A DNA stretch of 64,000 nucleotides from Mytilisepta virgata (GCA_028015205.1 CM051512.1:26195139-26259138); one strand, 5' to 3'; shown: positions 1-11,893, counted from the stretch's first letter. Notes: generated by a model from the sequence alone, not told the origin. Made by a program: numbers and translations.

Positions 1-510
1 AATAAGTCAATTAGAATTAGACTTGGTAGCAATGGTCCTTAGATGGTGCTCTTTCAGAATTTTGTGCGATGACACGGACTGTCAACCAAGATGGCCGCCA
101 CACCCGAACTTAGTTTAAAATAGGGCCCTATGGAAAAATTCATTGAAAAATCTTATCTGAAAGGACATATTGGAGCCAGACTTGGTAGCATTGGTCCTTA
201 GGAGGTCCTCTTTCACGCCGAACTTCGTTAAATATTGGACCCTATAGAAAAATTAATTTAAAAATCTTGTCTGAAACCACTTAGCCAGTTGGAACAAGAC
301 TTAGCAGAAATGGTCCTGAGATGGTTCTCTTTTAGAAATGTATCCGTTGACCCGGACTGTCAACCAAGATGACTGCCACAGCTGAACTTAGTTTAACATA
401 TAATCCTATAGAAAAACCAGCCAAATTGACTGAATCACTTAAATTTTTAGGTCTGCTCAAGGTGAAAAGGTAAATCAAGGTGAGCGATACAGGCTCTTGA
501 GAGCCTCTAG
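1..510 (+). repeat. AGCTCACC-family element, 3' part
   Basis: The window opens inside a repeat made of modules of about 165-180 bp. Each module holds a stretch like 'GGTCCTTAGATGGTCCTC', a CCAAGATGGCCGCC-type motif and 'CTTAGTTTAACATAGG'. The unit ends with GTGAGCGATACAGGCTC and GAGCCTCTAG, the same 3' end as the copies at 948-2318 and 57722-59683. No coding content is supported; short open frames here are by-products of the repeat. Confidence 0.8.
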
Positions 511-947
511 TTTTTCGACTGCAATCAAACCAAATTATTTTTTTTCCTACCAAGTCGAATCAGAATTATTTTTTGAGGAATGCCCAGAAAGTAAAACGTG
601 TATTTATTCCTATGAAATCACTAGCAGTGAACTGGTATATACTATAAATTTGTTTTTATAATAAAACATTTGCAAAAAAAATTTCATTTATAAATTTAAA
701 ACAAAATTAGTTCAGATCTTTGCAACACACATCGCATGCACATACATTTTGGAATGTCCAAAATGGTCAACGCCGTTGAAGGGTTATTTCCCCGAGGGCT
801 TTTGAAATAATTGATAACTACGTTGTTTTTGTGTGTCAAAATACTCTTGTAATACACCACGACGAAGCGGATCCATATAATAAAATCCATACATATTCTA
901 AAGTGTTAATAAATGCCAGCTAGTCATTACTTAGGTTCTACATTTTT
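511..947. other. AT-rich spacer, no gene seen
   Basis: Single-copy-looking AT-rich sequence between two AGCTCACC-family elements. I see no coding signal, no recognised repeat and no structural motif in it. Confidence 0.5.
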
Positions 948-2318
948 AGCTCACCTAGCCCGAAGGGCCAAGTGAGCTTTTCTCATCACTTGGCGTCCGT
1001 CGTCCGTCGTCCGTCGTCGTCATTAACATTTTACATTTTGAACTTCTTCTAGAGAACCACTGAATGGAATGAAACCAAACATGGCATGAATTTTCCTTTG
1101 AGATGCTGACCAAGTGTTGTTACTTTGTAGCCGATACATCATCCAAGATGGCCGCCAGAGGGGGACTTAGTTTAACATAGGACCCTATGCGAAATGCATA
1201 CAAATGACTTCTTTTAGAGAACCGTTGAATGGAATGAAACCAAACATGGCATGAATGTTCCTTATGAGGTGCTGACCAAGTGTTGTTACTTTGTAGCCGA
1301 TCCATAATCCAAGATGGCCGCCAGCGGGGGACTTAGTTTAACATAGAACCCTATGGGAAATGCATACAAATGACTTCTTTTAGTGACCCACTTAATGGAA
1401 TGAAACCAAACATGGCATGAATATTCCTTATGAGGTGCTGACCAAGTGTTGTTACTTTGTAGCTGATCCATCATCAAAGATGGCCGCCAGCGGGGAACTT
1501 AGTTTAACATAGGACCCTATGGGAAATGCATACAAATGAATTCTTTTAGAGAACCACTGAATGGAATGAAACTAAATCTGGCATGAATGTTCCTTATGAG
1601 GTGCTGACCTAGTGTTGTTACTTTGTAGCCGACCCATCATCCAAGATGGCCGCCAGCGGGGGACTAAGTTTAACATTGGACCCTATGTGAAATGCATACA
1701 AATGACTTCTTTTAGAGAACCACTGAATGGAATGTAACAAAACATAGCATGAATGTTCCTTATGAGGAGCTGACCAAGTGTTGTTACTTTGTTGCCGATC
1801 CATCATCCAAGATGGCTGCAGCGGGGGACTAAGTTTAACATTGGACCCTATGGGAAATGCATACAAATGACTTCTTTTAGAGAACCACTGAATGGAATGT
1901 AGCAAAACATAGCATGAATGTTCCTTACAAGGTGCTGACCAAGTGTTATTACTTTGTAGCCGTTACATCATTCAAATTGGCCACCAGTGAGGGACTTAGT
2001 TTAACATAGGACCCTAAGGGAAATACATACAAATATCTTCTTCTATAGAACCCACTGAATGGAATGAAACCAAACATGGCATGAATGTTCACTCAAAAAT
2101 CTTACTTCAGACTTCAGAAATGGTCCTTAGATGGTTCTCTTTTAGAAATGTATCCGTTGACCTGGACTAATCCAAGATGACTGCCACAGCTGAAATTAGT
2201 TTAACATAGAATCCTATAGAAAAACCAGCCAAATTGACTGCAACACTTTAATTTTTAGGTCTGCTCAAGGTGAAAAGTTAAATCCAGGTGAGCGATACAG
2301 GCTCTTGAGAGCCTCTAG
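948..2318 (+). repeat. AGCTCACC-family element, full copy with six tandem modules
   Basis: Starts AGCTCACCTAGCC, followed by a GGGCCAAGTGAGC complement that can fold back on the start, then 'CATCACTTGGCGTCCGTCG' with a CGTCC/CGTCGT microsatellite. The body is a homogeneous array of about 165-bp modules; the AAGATGGCCGCC-type motif recurs near 1144, 1309, 1475, 1643, 1808 and, degraded, 1972. It ends CAGGTGAGCGATACAGGCTC and GAGCCTCTAG. The start (AGCTCACCT) and the AGGTGAGC near the end are inverted complements, as in terminal inverted repeats. No clear target-site duplication is visible for this copy. Confidence 0.85.
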
Positions 2319-2857
2319 TTAAAAAAAATATTATTTTAGGGATTTCAAAGTATTGGTCATGACCATTATAATTCCATTCATGTACATGTGCGATGTACAC
2401 AAAGGGAAACGAATAACATTTTAAATTAATTCCTCTGGATGAGGAAAATCTGGGAAAGAGAATTTAAAACAAAACCACACTTATCTATACCTAGATCAAT
2501 ATCTGTAGCTCACAACCATTGTGAGTGTATTTTTAGATTACGGGGATAACATTACAAAAGTATAGTTCACATTATACTATATGTTGTATGATGGGAGAAC
2601 GTTTAATTTGGAGTCATGCTTTAGTTTAAGCACACGCATCTTATTTCTTTACAATTTTCACCAAGCGATAGCGAGGTTTAACCGCTCCAACAAATGCTGC
2701 AAAGCCCCGCCTTAGTGACGTATCCAAATATGGGTAATTGCATCACCATAAAAGGCTTGTGTTTGCACGTGATTTTTCGTATTGTCAATACTCACCTGTG
2801 AAAGTGGCGTAACAATATGAGAAGTCGTGAAGTAACAAACATGTATTCAGTATACAT
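2319..2857. other. AT-rich spacer, no gene seen
   Basis: No coding region recognised. A patch near 2660-2780 (AAGCGATAGCGAGGTTTAAC and a run with TGACGT) is less AT-rich than its surroundings and may be part of an unrecognised repeat. Confidence 0.4.
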
Positions 2858-2956
2858 TTAAGGTATCCGACCATAATAGATCATGATCGAAAATTGTATC
2901 TCTTTTTGACCGTGAATGGCTGAACCAAACAATTTAAAGCTGGAACTTTATATATA

Positions 2957-4494
2957 CTGAACCGCAAAAGAAACGTCGCACAAAATGACATGTTCACATA
3001 CATTTATTTCAAAGTGACATTTATATATTTTAAATTAATTTTTACAAAATTTAATGAATGATTTACAGTCTTTTGGTTACAATGTTCACAAAAACGTCAC
3101 AATTAACGCAACGTCACATGTTTTCAATGCTGTGCTCCCACGTCCGTTAATAACGTGTATGTCCTCCACCGGCACCAATTACTGCGGCACATCTTCGGTA
3201 CATGGAGTTGATGAGCCGATTAATAAACGCCATCGAAATACGTGCCCATACTCTCTGAAACGCTTGTGAAAGTTCAGCTGCAGTTGTCGGACTTGGCTGC
3301 TCATTATTCAACCGTCTTTGAACTTCGTCCCATAAATGTTCAATAGGGTTTAAATCTGGACTCAAAGCCGGCCAATCCATAACATTAATGTTATTCTGCT
3401 GTAGGAAGTCTCTTGTGGCTCTTGTGGTATGCGCACGTGCATTGACCTGTTGGAACGTCTTGTTTTGATGACGTGCGAAATGGGGCTGAACATGGGGTGT
3501 CAAGACTTGGTCGATGTAACGGGCAGCTGTTACGCCATTTCCTCTGCCTGGGCCAAGGTTCTGAAAGATGACTGGACCAAGTTTAACGTTAAGGCCGATT
3601 CCACCCCATACCATGATGCTAGGTCCTCCCCACGCGTCTGTTTCCAGAATGCAGCTGTCTTCGTAACGTTCCCCGCGTCTTCTCCACACTCTGGTTCTGC
3701 CATCGGCTGTTGAAATGCAGTAACGGCTTTCGTCAGAGAAGATTATGTTACGCCATTGTCGATTTCGCCAATTCTGTCGCTGAGTGGCCCACTGAAGACG
3801 AGCTTGACGGTGTCGAGGAGTAAGAATAGGTCCTCTTGCTGGACTGCGACATCTCATGTTTCTAGCAGCTAATCGCCGACGAACCGTATCATCACTTATG
3901 GGTCGTCCATGTGTTCCAACAGTGTTTCTGGCAGTTTCGGCAGCTGGGGTGAACCGATTCATCAAATGGTGACGAACAATGCCCCTATTCTGTCTAGGGG
4001 TAGTGACTTAGGGTCTACCACTCCGTGGACGGTCATTTGTGCTGTTTGTTGCATTGTACCGTGTCCGTAGACGTTCAATTGTTCGAACAGCACAGTTGAA
4101 GTCGTTGGCAATAACTCTGGCAGATTGTCCAGCATCCAATCGACCAATGGCCTGTTCTCTCTGTTGTGGAGTCAGACGTGGCATAGCTTCTGTGTCAACA
4201 CTGATACTAACACTCTTTAATTTTCTCCGGCCTTTTATACCCATAAAGGAGCATGAATTTCACGAACATTTAAGATTTAAGAAAAATTACCGCCAAGTGT
4301 GTCCCACGAGCGGTTTTAGGTACGGTCGCTCTACGATATCAACTGAAAATTATTCAACCGAAAATTTAATTCACAGGTAATTTAATCTTACCTGGTGATG
4401 TAATCGTAATACTGATTATATAAAAATCATTAATTAATATTTATTTTGAATTTTGCTAACATTTTGAAAAAGCGACGTTTCTTTTGCGGTTCAG
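2957..4494 (-). mobile_element. Tc1/mariner-type DNA transposon, 1538 bp
   Basis: Terminal inverted repeats of about 23 bp begin CTGAACCGCAAAAGAAACG at the left and are mirrored at 4472-4494. TA flanks both ends (2955-2956 and 4495-4496), the dinucleotide duplicated by Tc1 elements. The element sits inside a family A MITE; the uninterrupted MITE at 20618-20896 shows the empty TATA-rich target. It contains one transposase reading region on the - strand, which is inactivated. Confidence 0.93.
3147..4244 (-). pseudogene. Tc1-like transposase, inactivated (DD34E family)
   Basis: This was the enzyme that cuts and reinserts the surrounding transposon. The N-terminal part (4244 down to about 4010) has a helix-turn-helix region including LTPQQREQAIGRL and RTIERLRTRY, for binding the inverted repeats. 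The catalytic part (about 3965 to 3147) has FSDESRY with the first Asp and PDLNPIEHLWDE with the Glu. The second catalytic residue is lost: the usual Asp-Asn-Ala-Arg block reads QQVNARAH here, because codon GTC replaces GAC near 3446. Spacing from that residue to the Glu is 34, as in DD34E. An in-frame TAA after RPRSGRP (near 4009) separates the two domains. Frame continues on both sides, so the copy decayed by point mutation only. Length matches a full Tc1 transposase. Confidence 0.93.
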
Positions 4495-4679
4495 TATATA
4501 TATTTTTCTCAGGTTGAAACCCACTTTGTTGTTTATATGCAGAGTCTGTAAAAATAATTTAGTTATATTGTCATTTCCGAAGTTTGCCGATAATTACCGA
4601 GGTCATTTCAATTGCGTTGTATGGAACATCCGGGAACTTTTGAATAATCACGTGGTCATTTATGGTGCGGATACCTTAA

Positions 4680-5832
4680 GAATGACAAGAAAGTAAAAAG
4701 AACTACTCAGTTAAATTTGAAAAAAAAATTCCATCGATTTAAGTACTGCATGTTCATTTATAAATATATCAAAAGTGCAAATCTTCATTTCATTCAAAAT
4801 ACGAAGAAATCTAAGGCCAGTCTAGGCCTTGTTTTCTCCATTTCTGCGGCAGTTTAATATTTTTCTGTGGAGTTAAGTCCAACATCGCTACTATGAACAA
4901 GTGTTTTTTTTTTTAATTCGCGTCATAATATCGTAATACAAGGCATGACTGGTAGTCATATGCACAGGCAGTGAACGACTGGACTCAGTTTTTTCCTTTC
5001 GGCATGATCAAAAATTATTTCAGGACGAGTTTCCACGTATGGAAGTAGGGTTGTCTACGCCACGTAAATGTTTATGGTCACATTGCCAATAGATGAATTA
5101 TTCATCATTGAAAATCTTTGATGTGAAAAAATGTTTTCCTCGTTCATTACTGTTTCGCACGATTTACATGTAAATTAACAGAAATATTATTTTATATCTT
5201 TTCATCAGTTGTCTATTGATAGTTTAAACTTTTTTTTATTTATAGTGGATTGGAAAACAAGTTATGCTAACTTATACTAATCCCTCTCCACTTTAACATG
5301 ATCATCGGAACGGTTTTTGGATGCGCCATGACACCAAAATACATAAATAAAAAGAATTTCTGCATACAGCACTGATGTAATAGACATGGGTGCGAGAGCG
5401 GCCCCTGTAGCGGCGTTTTAGCCTACCCTTTTTCGACATCTACAGAGGAGTCTTTAGCGTGCTAAGGGTGTTGCTCTCCCTTAACACGGGACAGTCATTT
5501 TTCGTCCCCATCCATTACAAGTGGATATTAATGTCATTTAGATCAATTCTAAAGTAATGCATAAGTACTTGGGTTTTAATAAATAAAGAGGAAATATAAG
5601 ATATATGATTTCCACAAAATCTTCCCTGTGACTAAAATTATCTTAACCGGGTATTTTTTATTACACCAGGAAGCAGAATTTAATATTGTAGAAATGAACA
5701 AGTCATATATTGCAAATATGATGGAAGTAATTACATGTAAGTAAAATCGACGCGGTTATATATATATATATATACACGTTTTTATCATATACTTATATGC
5801 GAGCGAACAATGCCATGTTATAATCTAAATTC
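4680..5832. other. No gene seen; short TA microsatellite
   Basis: AT-rich, with no coding region recognised. A GC-richer patch of about 130 bp near 5390-5520 (GTGCGAGAGCGGCCCCTGTA) resembles dispersed-repeat sequence but I cannot name it. A (TA)n tract lies at about 5757-5774. Confidence 0.4.
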
Positions 5833-6030
5833 ATCCCCGCACTTCAAAGAAGTTCGGGGATACATTGTTATTGTCCCCGTCCGTCTGTCCATTAGTCACA
5901 CGTTCTTGCGTTAAATTTCTATACAGTATTGTCACATACTATATCATGTATATGTTGATGCGCAATAAGATTTTATAATTTTGATTTTCGAAAATTTGGG
6001 ATTTAAGCTTGTGGCCTAGACTCATTTTTT
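5833..6030 (+). repeat. CCCCGCACTT-family repeat, left part, interrupted
   Basis: Begins with a self-complementary block (ATCCCCGCACTTC, then GTTCGGGGAT), then 'GTCCGTCTGTCC' and 'CAGTATTGTCACATACT'. The same order is seen in reverse at 36985-37516. The repeat is interrupted at 6031 by an AGCTCACC element and resumes after 7709 with ATGCATTTAATTTCTATACA. Confidence 0.7.
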
Positions 6031-7709
6031 AGCTCACCTGGCCAAAGGCCATGTGAGCTATTGCCATCACTTGGCGTCCGTGGTCGTCGTCGTCCGTCGT
6101 CGTCGTTAACAATTATACAAAACTCTTCTCCTCTGAAACTACTTGACTAATTAGAACCAAACTTGGTATGAATGTTCCTTGGGGTACCCTGCATAGAACT
6201 GATGTGGGGATTTTTGATTCGTCGAAAAACATGGCCGCTGTTACTAAAAATAGAACATAGGGGTCAAACAACAGTTTTTCGCAAATATCTCAAAAATCAT
6301 TAGGTTACGGCAAATTCTGGCAGGTTGAAAGTGTTCAGCATGAGGAGAGCTACCTGTGTGCTGATTTTCGTGAAAATCTGTCAATTGATGTTAGAGTTAT
6401 TGCCCTTTTTTGACATTTTTGGCTTTTTTATGTTATTATTTCAAAAATCTTCTTCTCTGAAACTACTATTCAAAATCAAATGAAACTTGGTAAGATTGTT
6501 CCTTAGGGTATCCTGCAAAAAGTTAATGCTTGGATTTTTGATTGGTCGAAAAACATGTCCGCCCTTACTAAAAATAGAACATAGGGGTCAAAATGCTATT
6601 TTTTCCTGAATTATAGAAAGAAAATGAAGATGAATCTACTTTCAAGGTAAACATGGGATCCCGAGTTGAATGGTGATGATGAAAGTTTGTTTTGGACGGC
6701 CATTTTTAAAATGGCTGCCATTTTCCCGCCATTTTTTACACTTGCTCAGATTTCAACAATATTTGGTTTTTAAAGTAAACATGGTATCCTTAGTGAATGG
6801 TGATTATGAGATTGTTTGTATGGAGCATCTATGGAAGGTCCTTTAGGAAATTTGCATAAATCTTCCCAGTCCGTGAAACAAAATGGCCGTCATGAGCATT
6901 TACATGTTCTGATTGGTCGAAATTTAAAGTTCTTCTCCTCTGAAACCGTAAAGCCAAATGAACTGATTTCTGGTATGGATGATCTATGGAAGATCCTTTA
7001 CAAAGTTTGCATAACTCATCATGGTCCGTGAAAAAAAATTGCCGCCATGAGCATTTACATTTTCTGACTGGTTGAAATGTAAAACTTCTTCTCCTTACAA
7101 ACCGTTAAGCCAAATGAACTGATTTTTGATATAGAACACCTATTGAAGGTCCTTTACAAAATTTGCATAAATCAGCCTGGTCCGTGAAACAAAATGGCTG
7201 CCATGAGCATTTACATGTTCTGATTGGTCAAAATTTTAAACTTCTTCTCCTCTGAAACCTTAAAGCTAAATGAACTAATTTTTGGTATGGAGCATCTATG
7301 GAAGGTCCTTTGGGAAGTTTGCATAAATCTTTCTGGTCCGTGAAACAAAATGGCCGTCATGAGCATTTACATGTTCTGATTGGTCGAAATTTAAAAGTTC
7401 TTCTCCTTTGAAACCGTAAAGCCAAATGAACTGATTTTTGGTATGGAGCATCTATGGAAGATCCTTTACAAACTTTGCATAAATCTTTCTAGTCCGTGAA
7501 ACAAAATTGCCACCAGAAACCTTTATATGTTCTGATCCGTCAAAATTTAAAACTTCTCCTCTGAAACCATTTGGCCAATGAACGTATACTTGGTATGAAG
7601 CATTTATAGAAGATCATTTACAAAGTTTCCAGAAATCAATCTAGTCTGTCAAATCAAAAGTTTGTGACTGCCAGGTGAGCGATACAGGCTCAGCCCACTG
7701 AGCCTCTTG
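6031..7709 (+). mobile_element. AGCTCACC-family element, divergent subfamily, with TSD
   Basis: Starts AGCTCACCTGGCC and ends CCAGGTGAGCGATACAGGC then GAGCCTCTTG. Flanks are TCATTTTTT (6022-6030) and TCATTTTAT (7710-7718), matching 8 of 9, read as a target-site duplication inside a CCCCGCACTT-family repeat. The internal modules differ from other copies: about 160 bp each, built on 'GGTCCGTGAAACAAAATGG', 'GCATTTACATGTTCTGATTG' and 'GGTATGGAGCATCTATGGAA', repeating from about 6700 to 7670. No protein coding capacity is seen. Confidence 0.85.
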
Positions 7710-7880
7710 TCATTTTATGCATTTAATTTCTATACAGTATTATCACATACTGTTTGTTGATGCGCAATATGATTTTAGGATTTTCATTTTCAAAACTGGG
7801 GCCCACAACGATCGAATTTCGAAAATTGTGAATTTAAGCTTCTGACGTGAACTCCTCGGACGTTGCGCAAGATGTTGGTA
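7710..7880 (+). repeat. CCCCGCACTT-family repeat, right part
   Basis: Continues the repeat broken at 6031: 'ATTATCACATACTG', 'GATGCGCAATATGATTTTAG' and 'CGAATTTCGAAAATTGTGAA'. Related sequence recurs at 9120-9375 and, inverted, at 36985-37516. Confidence 0.7.
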
Positions 7881-9119
7881 TCACTCAACGTAAAGTCAAT
7901 TTGTAACGTCTTGAGGTAAAAATACGCTAGATTTTATGTGAGATGTTTTACTCTGCTATTTATTTTGTTTCAGAAATATTTTTTTGTCATCACTTTGAAA
8001 GGTGACCATTTAGAATTTTTCAAAATTTTGTTATTGAGAAATTAACTTCTTTTATTTAATTTATTTTTTGTTTTTTGTTTGTTTGTTTGTTTATCTATTT
8101 ACCATTTTTAGATGTCTATAATTTTTTTGGTGGTTGTTAAATTTATCTTTCTACCTATGACTTCATGTCTAAAATATCGAAATTTATATTGTATATTTGT
8201 AACAACGATATTCATTTAAGAAATAAAATCGTGATAAGCCCCGATTCCCTTTTTAACGTCAAATTGGAGCTCCGACGTCATTTTCTGACTGTGTGACATT
8301 TTACTGAGAAATTGCAAATTTCGTATATTTCTCGTAATTCTAAATGCATTAATACATGCGGATATGAATAAAAACTCCAAGAAAATGCACATTTCGAATA
8401 TTTCAAATCTGATGTAAATAAAGAACAAAGTTTCTGTTTGTATTCTGTTAAATTTGAATGAGATGTGCGTGAAACGTTAATTTGTTCATTTTCGGCTCTG
8501 TGTGACATTTAGTTGCGAAATCGCTGAAATGGATGCTTAGTCATAAAATTGCAGAAGAGACAAAAATTCAAGTTCTATTAAAAGGGGAAATGAAGACAAA
8601 TTTCGAATATCAATTAGAATTTTAGTATATGTTGCTAAGTTGAACATTGATAAGATCAGAAATCGTGTTTATTACTTTGAATTCCGGAAAGATGCACTTT
8701 AAGAGTTACATGATACTGCAATAAAATTTCATTCCAATATTTTGATAAGTACATGATATCGCAAGAAAAATATTTAATTTAAAACATTATGTAAAAATCA
8801 TAAGAAATAAAATTGTTGTTTTCTAGCTTTTCCGAAGATTATCATTATCAACTTAGTCAATTTTACCGACGTTTTCTATTCTCTACATAATTCTCTTGAT
8901 TCCTTCGTTGGTTATTTTCCGTAAAATACCCTAATGACGTTGTAGTTTATATGAAATAATCATTTTCTATTACCAGTTGATGTAATTCACCAATAATGGA
9001 AATTTTTCGATTAGCCACTTTTTTCCTGGAGTTAAATATAAAGAAATATGTGAGTTTTCAGTTACAGCTGAAAAACATCTTTTATCTGATCGTTCTCAAG
9101 CTTATGCGTAGATAAATAA
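7881..9119. other. AT-rich spacer, no gene seen
   Basis: No coding region, RNA gene or recognised repeat is supported. A GTTT-rich low-complexity stretch lies near 8068-8095. Two stretches (8290 and 8500) share 'TGTGTGACATTT' followed by similar text, a possible old local duplication. Confidence 0.4.
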
Positions 9120-9375
9120 TTTTCAAATAAAATAACAGTTGTCGAATTTCGAAAATTGTGAATTTAAGCTTGTGACCTTAACCTCAAATTCATTTTTAAT
9201 TCATGCATTTAATTTCTGTACATTATTGTCACATTCTGTATACAGATGTGCATTTTATTTTTACAGTATTGTCACACACTGTATCTAGATGCGCAATAAG
9301 GTTTTCACAGGGGTCAAAGTTCGAAAATTGGGAATTCAAGATTGTGACCTAAACTCCTCCTTCATTTTGTTTTTA
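9120..9375 (+). repeat. CCCCGCACTT-family repeat fragments
   Basis: Two short tandem pieces of the family seen at 5833 and 36985: 'GTCGAATTTCGAAAATTGTG', then two versions of 'TATTGTCACA...CTGTAT' and 'GATGCGCAATAAGGTTTT'. The piece at 9180-9215 shows the uninterrupted equivalent of the site where the AGCTCACC element entered at 6031. Confidence 0.65.
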
Positions 9376-9924
9376 TTTGTATTCAAAGATATGATTTTGA
9401 AAAAGGTGTGCAGGGATACAACCTGTGGGGAGTCCGGGGATAGAGCTCTGTCGTTTCCGACTGCCTCAATCTATAGTTTACATTTAAAACTCGTTGAATG
9501 GGTCATATAATATTGAAAACGGAGAAGTCCAGAATGAAGGGTAGGGTGAAACTAAAATATTCAAATCAAAATATAAACATAATTATATTTTCTAAAATGT
9601 CAGAAAGGGTGGGGGTTTCCCAACATATAGATTTTTAGATTTGTGATTTTTTATTTCGTAAACTTGACAACTTATTAAAATCAATAACAAGGAAAATATG
9701 CAATTACTGATAAATATTTGTGTTCAAATCATGGTTCAGAAAATATATAGATATTCGTTTCTACTGATAAAACTTTAATAAAAAGTTGACAAAAATAACA
9801 ATAAAACAAATATATTTTAACTAGAATACTGCATATATATTGTTGAGAACAGAAAAAATATTTCAAGTGACTGATAGGACATTGTCAATATACAACTTCC
9901 AAATAAACATGGTTAAAATGTCAA
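9376..9924. other. AT-rich spacer, no gene seen
   Basis: No coding region or recognised repeat seen. Confidence 0.4.
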
Positions 9925-10262
9925 GGGTAGTTATTCCCATAAAAATTATGCAAGAGCACTCTCAAAATTGATCAAGGTATCATCAATATACATCTTCATT
10001 ATTAAGTTGGTCCGTTGTGAAATGTAGAATTGAGAGCGCTAACAAGAAGTTGATACGGAAAAACTAAATCAAGGACAACAACTCCCACAAAAATTATGCG
10101 ATATAGCACTCGTTTTCGAACTTGATCAAAGTGTTGCCCATACACCTTCCATATAAAATTTGGTTGAAATCCGTTGAGAAGTGTAAAATCGAAAGCGATA
10201 ACAGATGGACAGACAGACGGATGCGGGGCCCTAAATATATAACCATGTTCTCACAATTTCCC
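9925..10262 (+). repeat. Diverged tandem pair, about 150-bp unit
   Basis: Two related units each hold 'ATTATGC...AGCACTC', a line like 'TTGATCAAGGTATCATCAAT' and 'GTTGAAATCCGTTGAGAAGTG'. The second ends with GGACAGACAGACGGA. Non-coding dispersed repeat; superfamily not recognised. Confidence 0.6.
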
Positions 10263-10351
10263 TAAAACCCCAGGTAAGCTTATAAGGGGTTAATTTCCTG
10301 TTTACAGCACACTCTCAAACCAGGCTACAGAATTATGAGAGTATATTAAAG

Positions 10352-10446
10352 ATTTAATATTTATTTCATTTATTGAGATTATATTAAAAATACTATTTAT
10401 TTCATTTATTGAGATTGTATTAAAAATAATATTTATTTCATTTATC
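10352..10446 (+). repeat. Minisatellite, about 36-bp unit
   Basis: About 2.7 copies of a unit containing TTTATTTCATTTATTGAGAT and TATATTAAAAATA. Confidence 0.7.
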
Positions 10447-11612
10447 AACATATTTTCAAAACATTTTTAATTTATTAATAATGGATCACAGCTTCATGCA
10501 TGCATTTGATATAAAATGTATTCTTTAATAGTTAGATTTTTTATTTGATTTTTTCAAATTCATATTTCACTAAACAATATGTTTACGACAAACAAAACCT
10601 TTTAGTTTGACACGTTTTAAACATTAAAATACGATTCTATTGCGCGTTTAATTCAAATGCTTGTTTGGCTAATTATTTTTGGAAATGTTTAAAATTGAGT
10701 AAACATTAAAAATTGATAGATATTATTTAATAAATTTTTAGGAGAAAGTTGTACTTCAAAATTAGCCACGAAAGAATTGTCACTTTTCGCGGAATGTGAA
10801 ATTGTAATCGAATACATTGCAGAAATCGCTTTTGCAAAAGCGTATGGATTTTTAAAATTACTGTGTCAAATATTTATTTTCATCACCTACATGTGCCCCA
10901 AGATACTTAATTATTGATGAAATTGAATAACCGGTTTAATTGTTATATAGAATGACCAGTTGAAACCATGTTTTTATTGTGTTTACATTGTGTAATTTGC
11001 CAAGTGACAAAAGGGGAAATCCTAGATGAAGCAATTTTCTGAAAATCAATTTTTATTGTTTAAAAAAAACAGCATTTTATTGGTGAAGTTTTCAAAGTAA
11101 AGGCTCATACTGTAGTCAAAATATGCACAAAATGTCAAGAGGTAACCGGCTTGATAGCTGAGAATTGTGAAATCTAAATTTTACGCTAAATAAAAAGTAT
11201 TGTAAAATAATTTTTTTCTCATTTTCTACTCAAATACAATTCTGTTTGAATTCTCATAATCTCATGTTTCATATTTCATTACGATCTGCGTTTTCTGACA
11301 TAATTTTTAATTTTTTCATAAACACGATCGTTTGTATTGAAGTTTATACTCAATTCTGTAACTTTTTGTAAGTCTCTATAGAAATGTAATCTGTTGGCAT
11401 ATCTCAGAGGCTTAATTAGTACTTCCAATAAGTTGTTATACATGTAGCTATAATGCATACGTTGAAATCATATAAATACCTTTAAATTATATGCATATAC
11501 ATGCAAAGGCAGGTTACAACATGTGTACAATAAATTTTGACCTCCTTACACCGAAAATAAGTCATAAATTAAAACATCTACTAAGTAACATGTATCGATT
11601 TTCACCAGTCGT
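10447..11612. other. AT-rich spacer, no gene seen
   Basis: No coding region or named repeat recognised. Base composition is very AT-rich throughout. Confidence 0.4.
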
Positions 11613-11730
11613 CTTCTGTTTAGTTGGGGTTTTACACCATTTTCAGCACATTTTCGCGGAGGTCAGTTTTTATTGGTGGAGGAAGCCGGAGTATCCGGAG
11701 AGAACCATTAACCTTCGGTATCTTCTTGAT
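11613..11730 (-). repeat. SINE 3'-domain fragment
   Basis: Read on the - strand this matches the 3' half of the SINE at 33882-34122: 'CCGAAGGT', 'GGTTCTCTCCGGATACTCCG', 'CTTCCTCCACCAATAAA', then a 'GTGTAAAACCCCAAC' tail. The tRNA-like head is missing, so this is a truncated, older copy. A 105-residue open frame across it is produced by the repeat. Confidence 0.65.
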
Positions 11731-11893
11731 TGGGTTTATACAGTAAATTTAATTTTGCGGCTATACTCGTATATAATTAAAGGTGATCGCTGGTCTAATA
11801 GGAAATAAATAGGATTTGAAATAGATGTTTTAGTTTGAGAGAACATATATGAATAGTAAACAAATAAGCAAGAAAAAAATATAGGTTCATGTG

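Larger units (their letters stand above)
2858..4679 (-). repeat. TTAA-flanked MITE (family A), split by a Tc1 element
   Basis: Ends are inverted: TTAAGGTATCC at 2858 and GGATACCTTAA ending at 4679. With the Tc1 element (2957-4494 plus one TA) removed, the remaining sequence matches in reverse complement the uninterrupted 279-bp copy at 20618-20896. A third, truncated copy lies at 29816-29943. TTAA at both ends suggests a piggyBac-type target duplication; that superfamily assignment is inference. Confidence 0.85.

Noticed and set aside
948..2318. Tandem modules as a CRISPR-like or satellite array
   Set aside because: Units are contiguous and homogeneous without spacers, and they are enclosed by fixed element ends.
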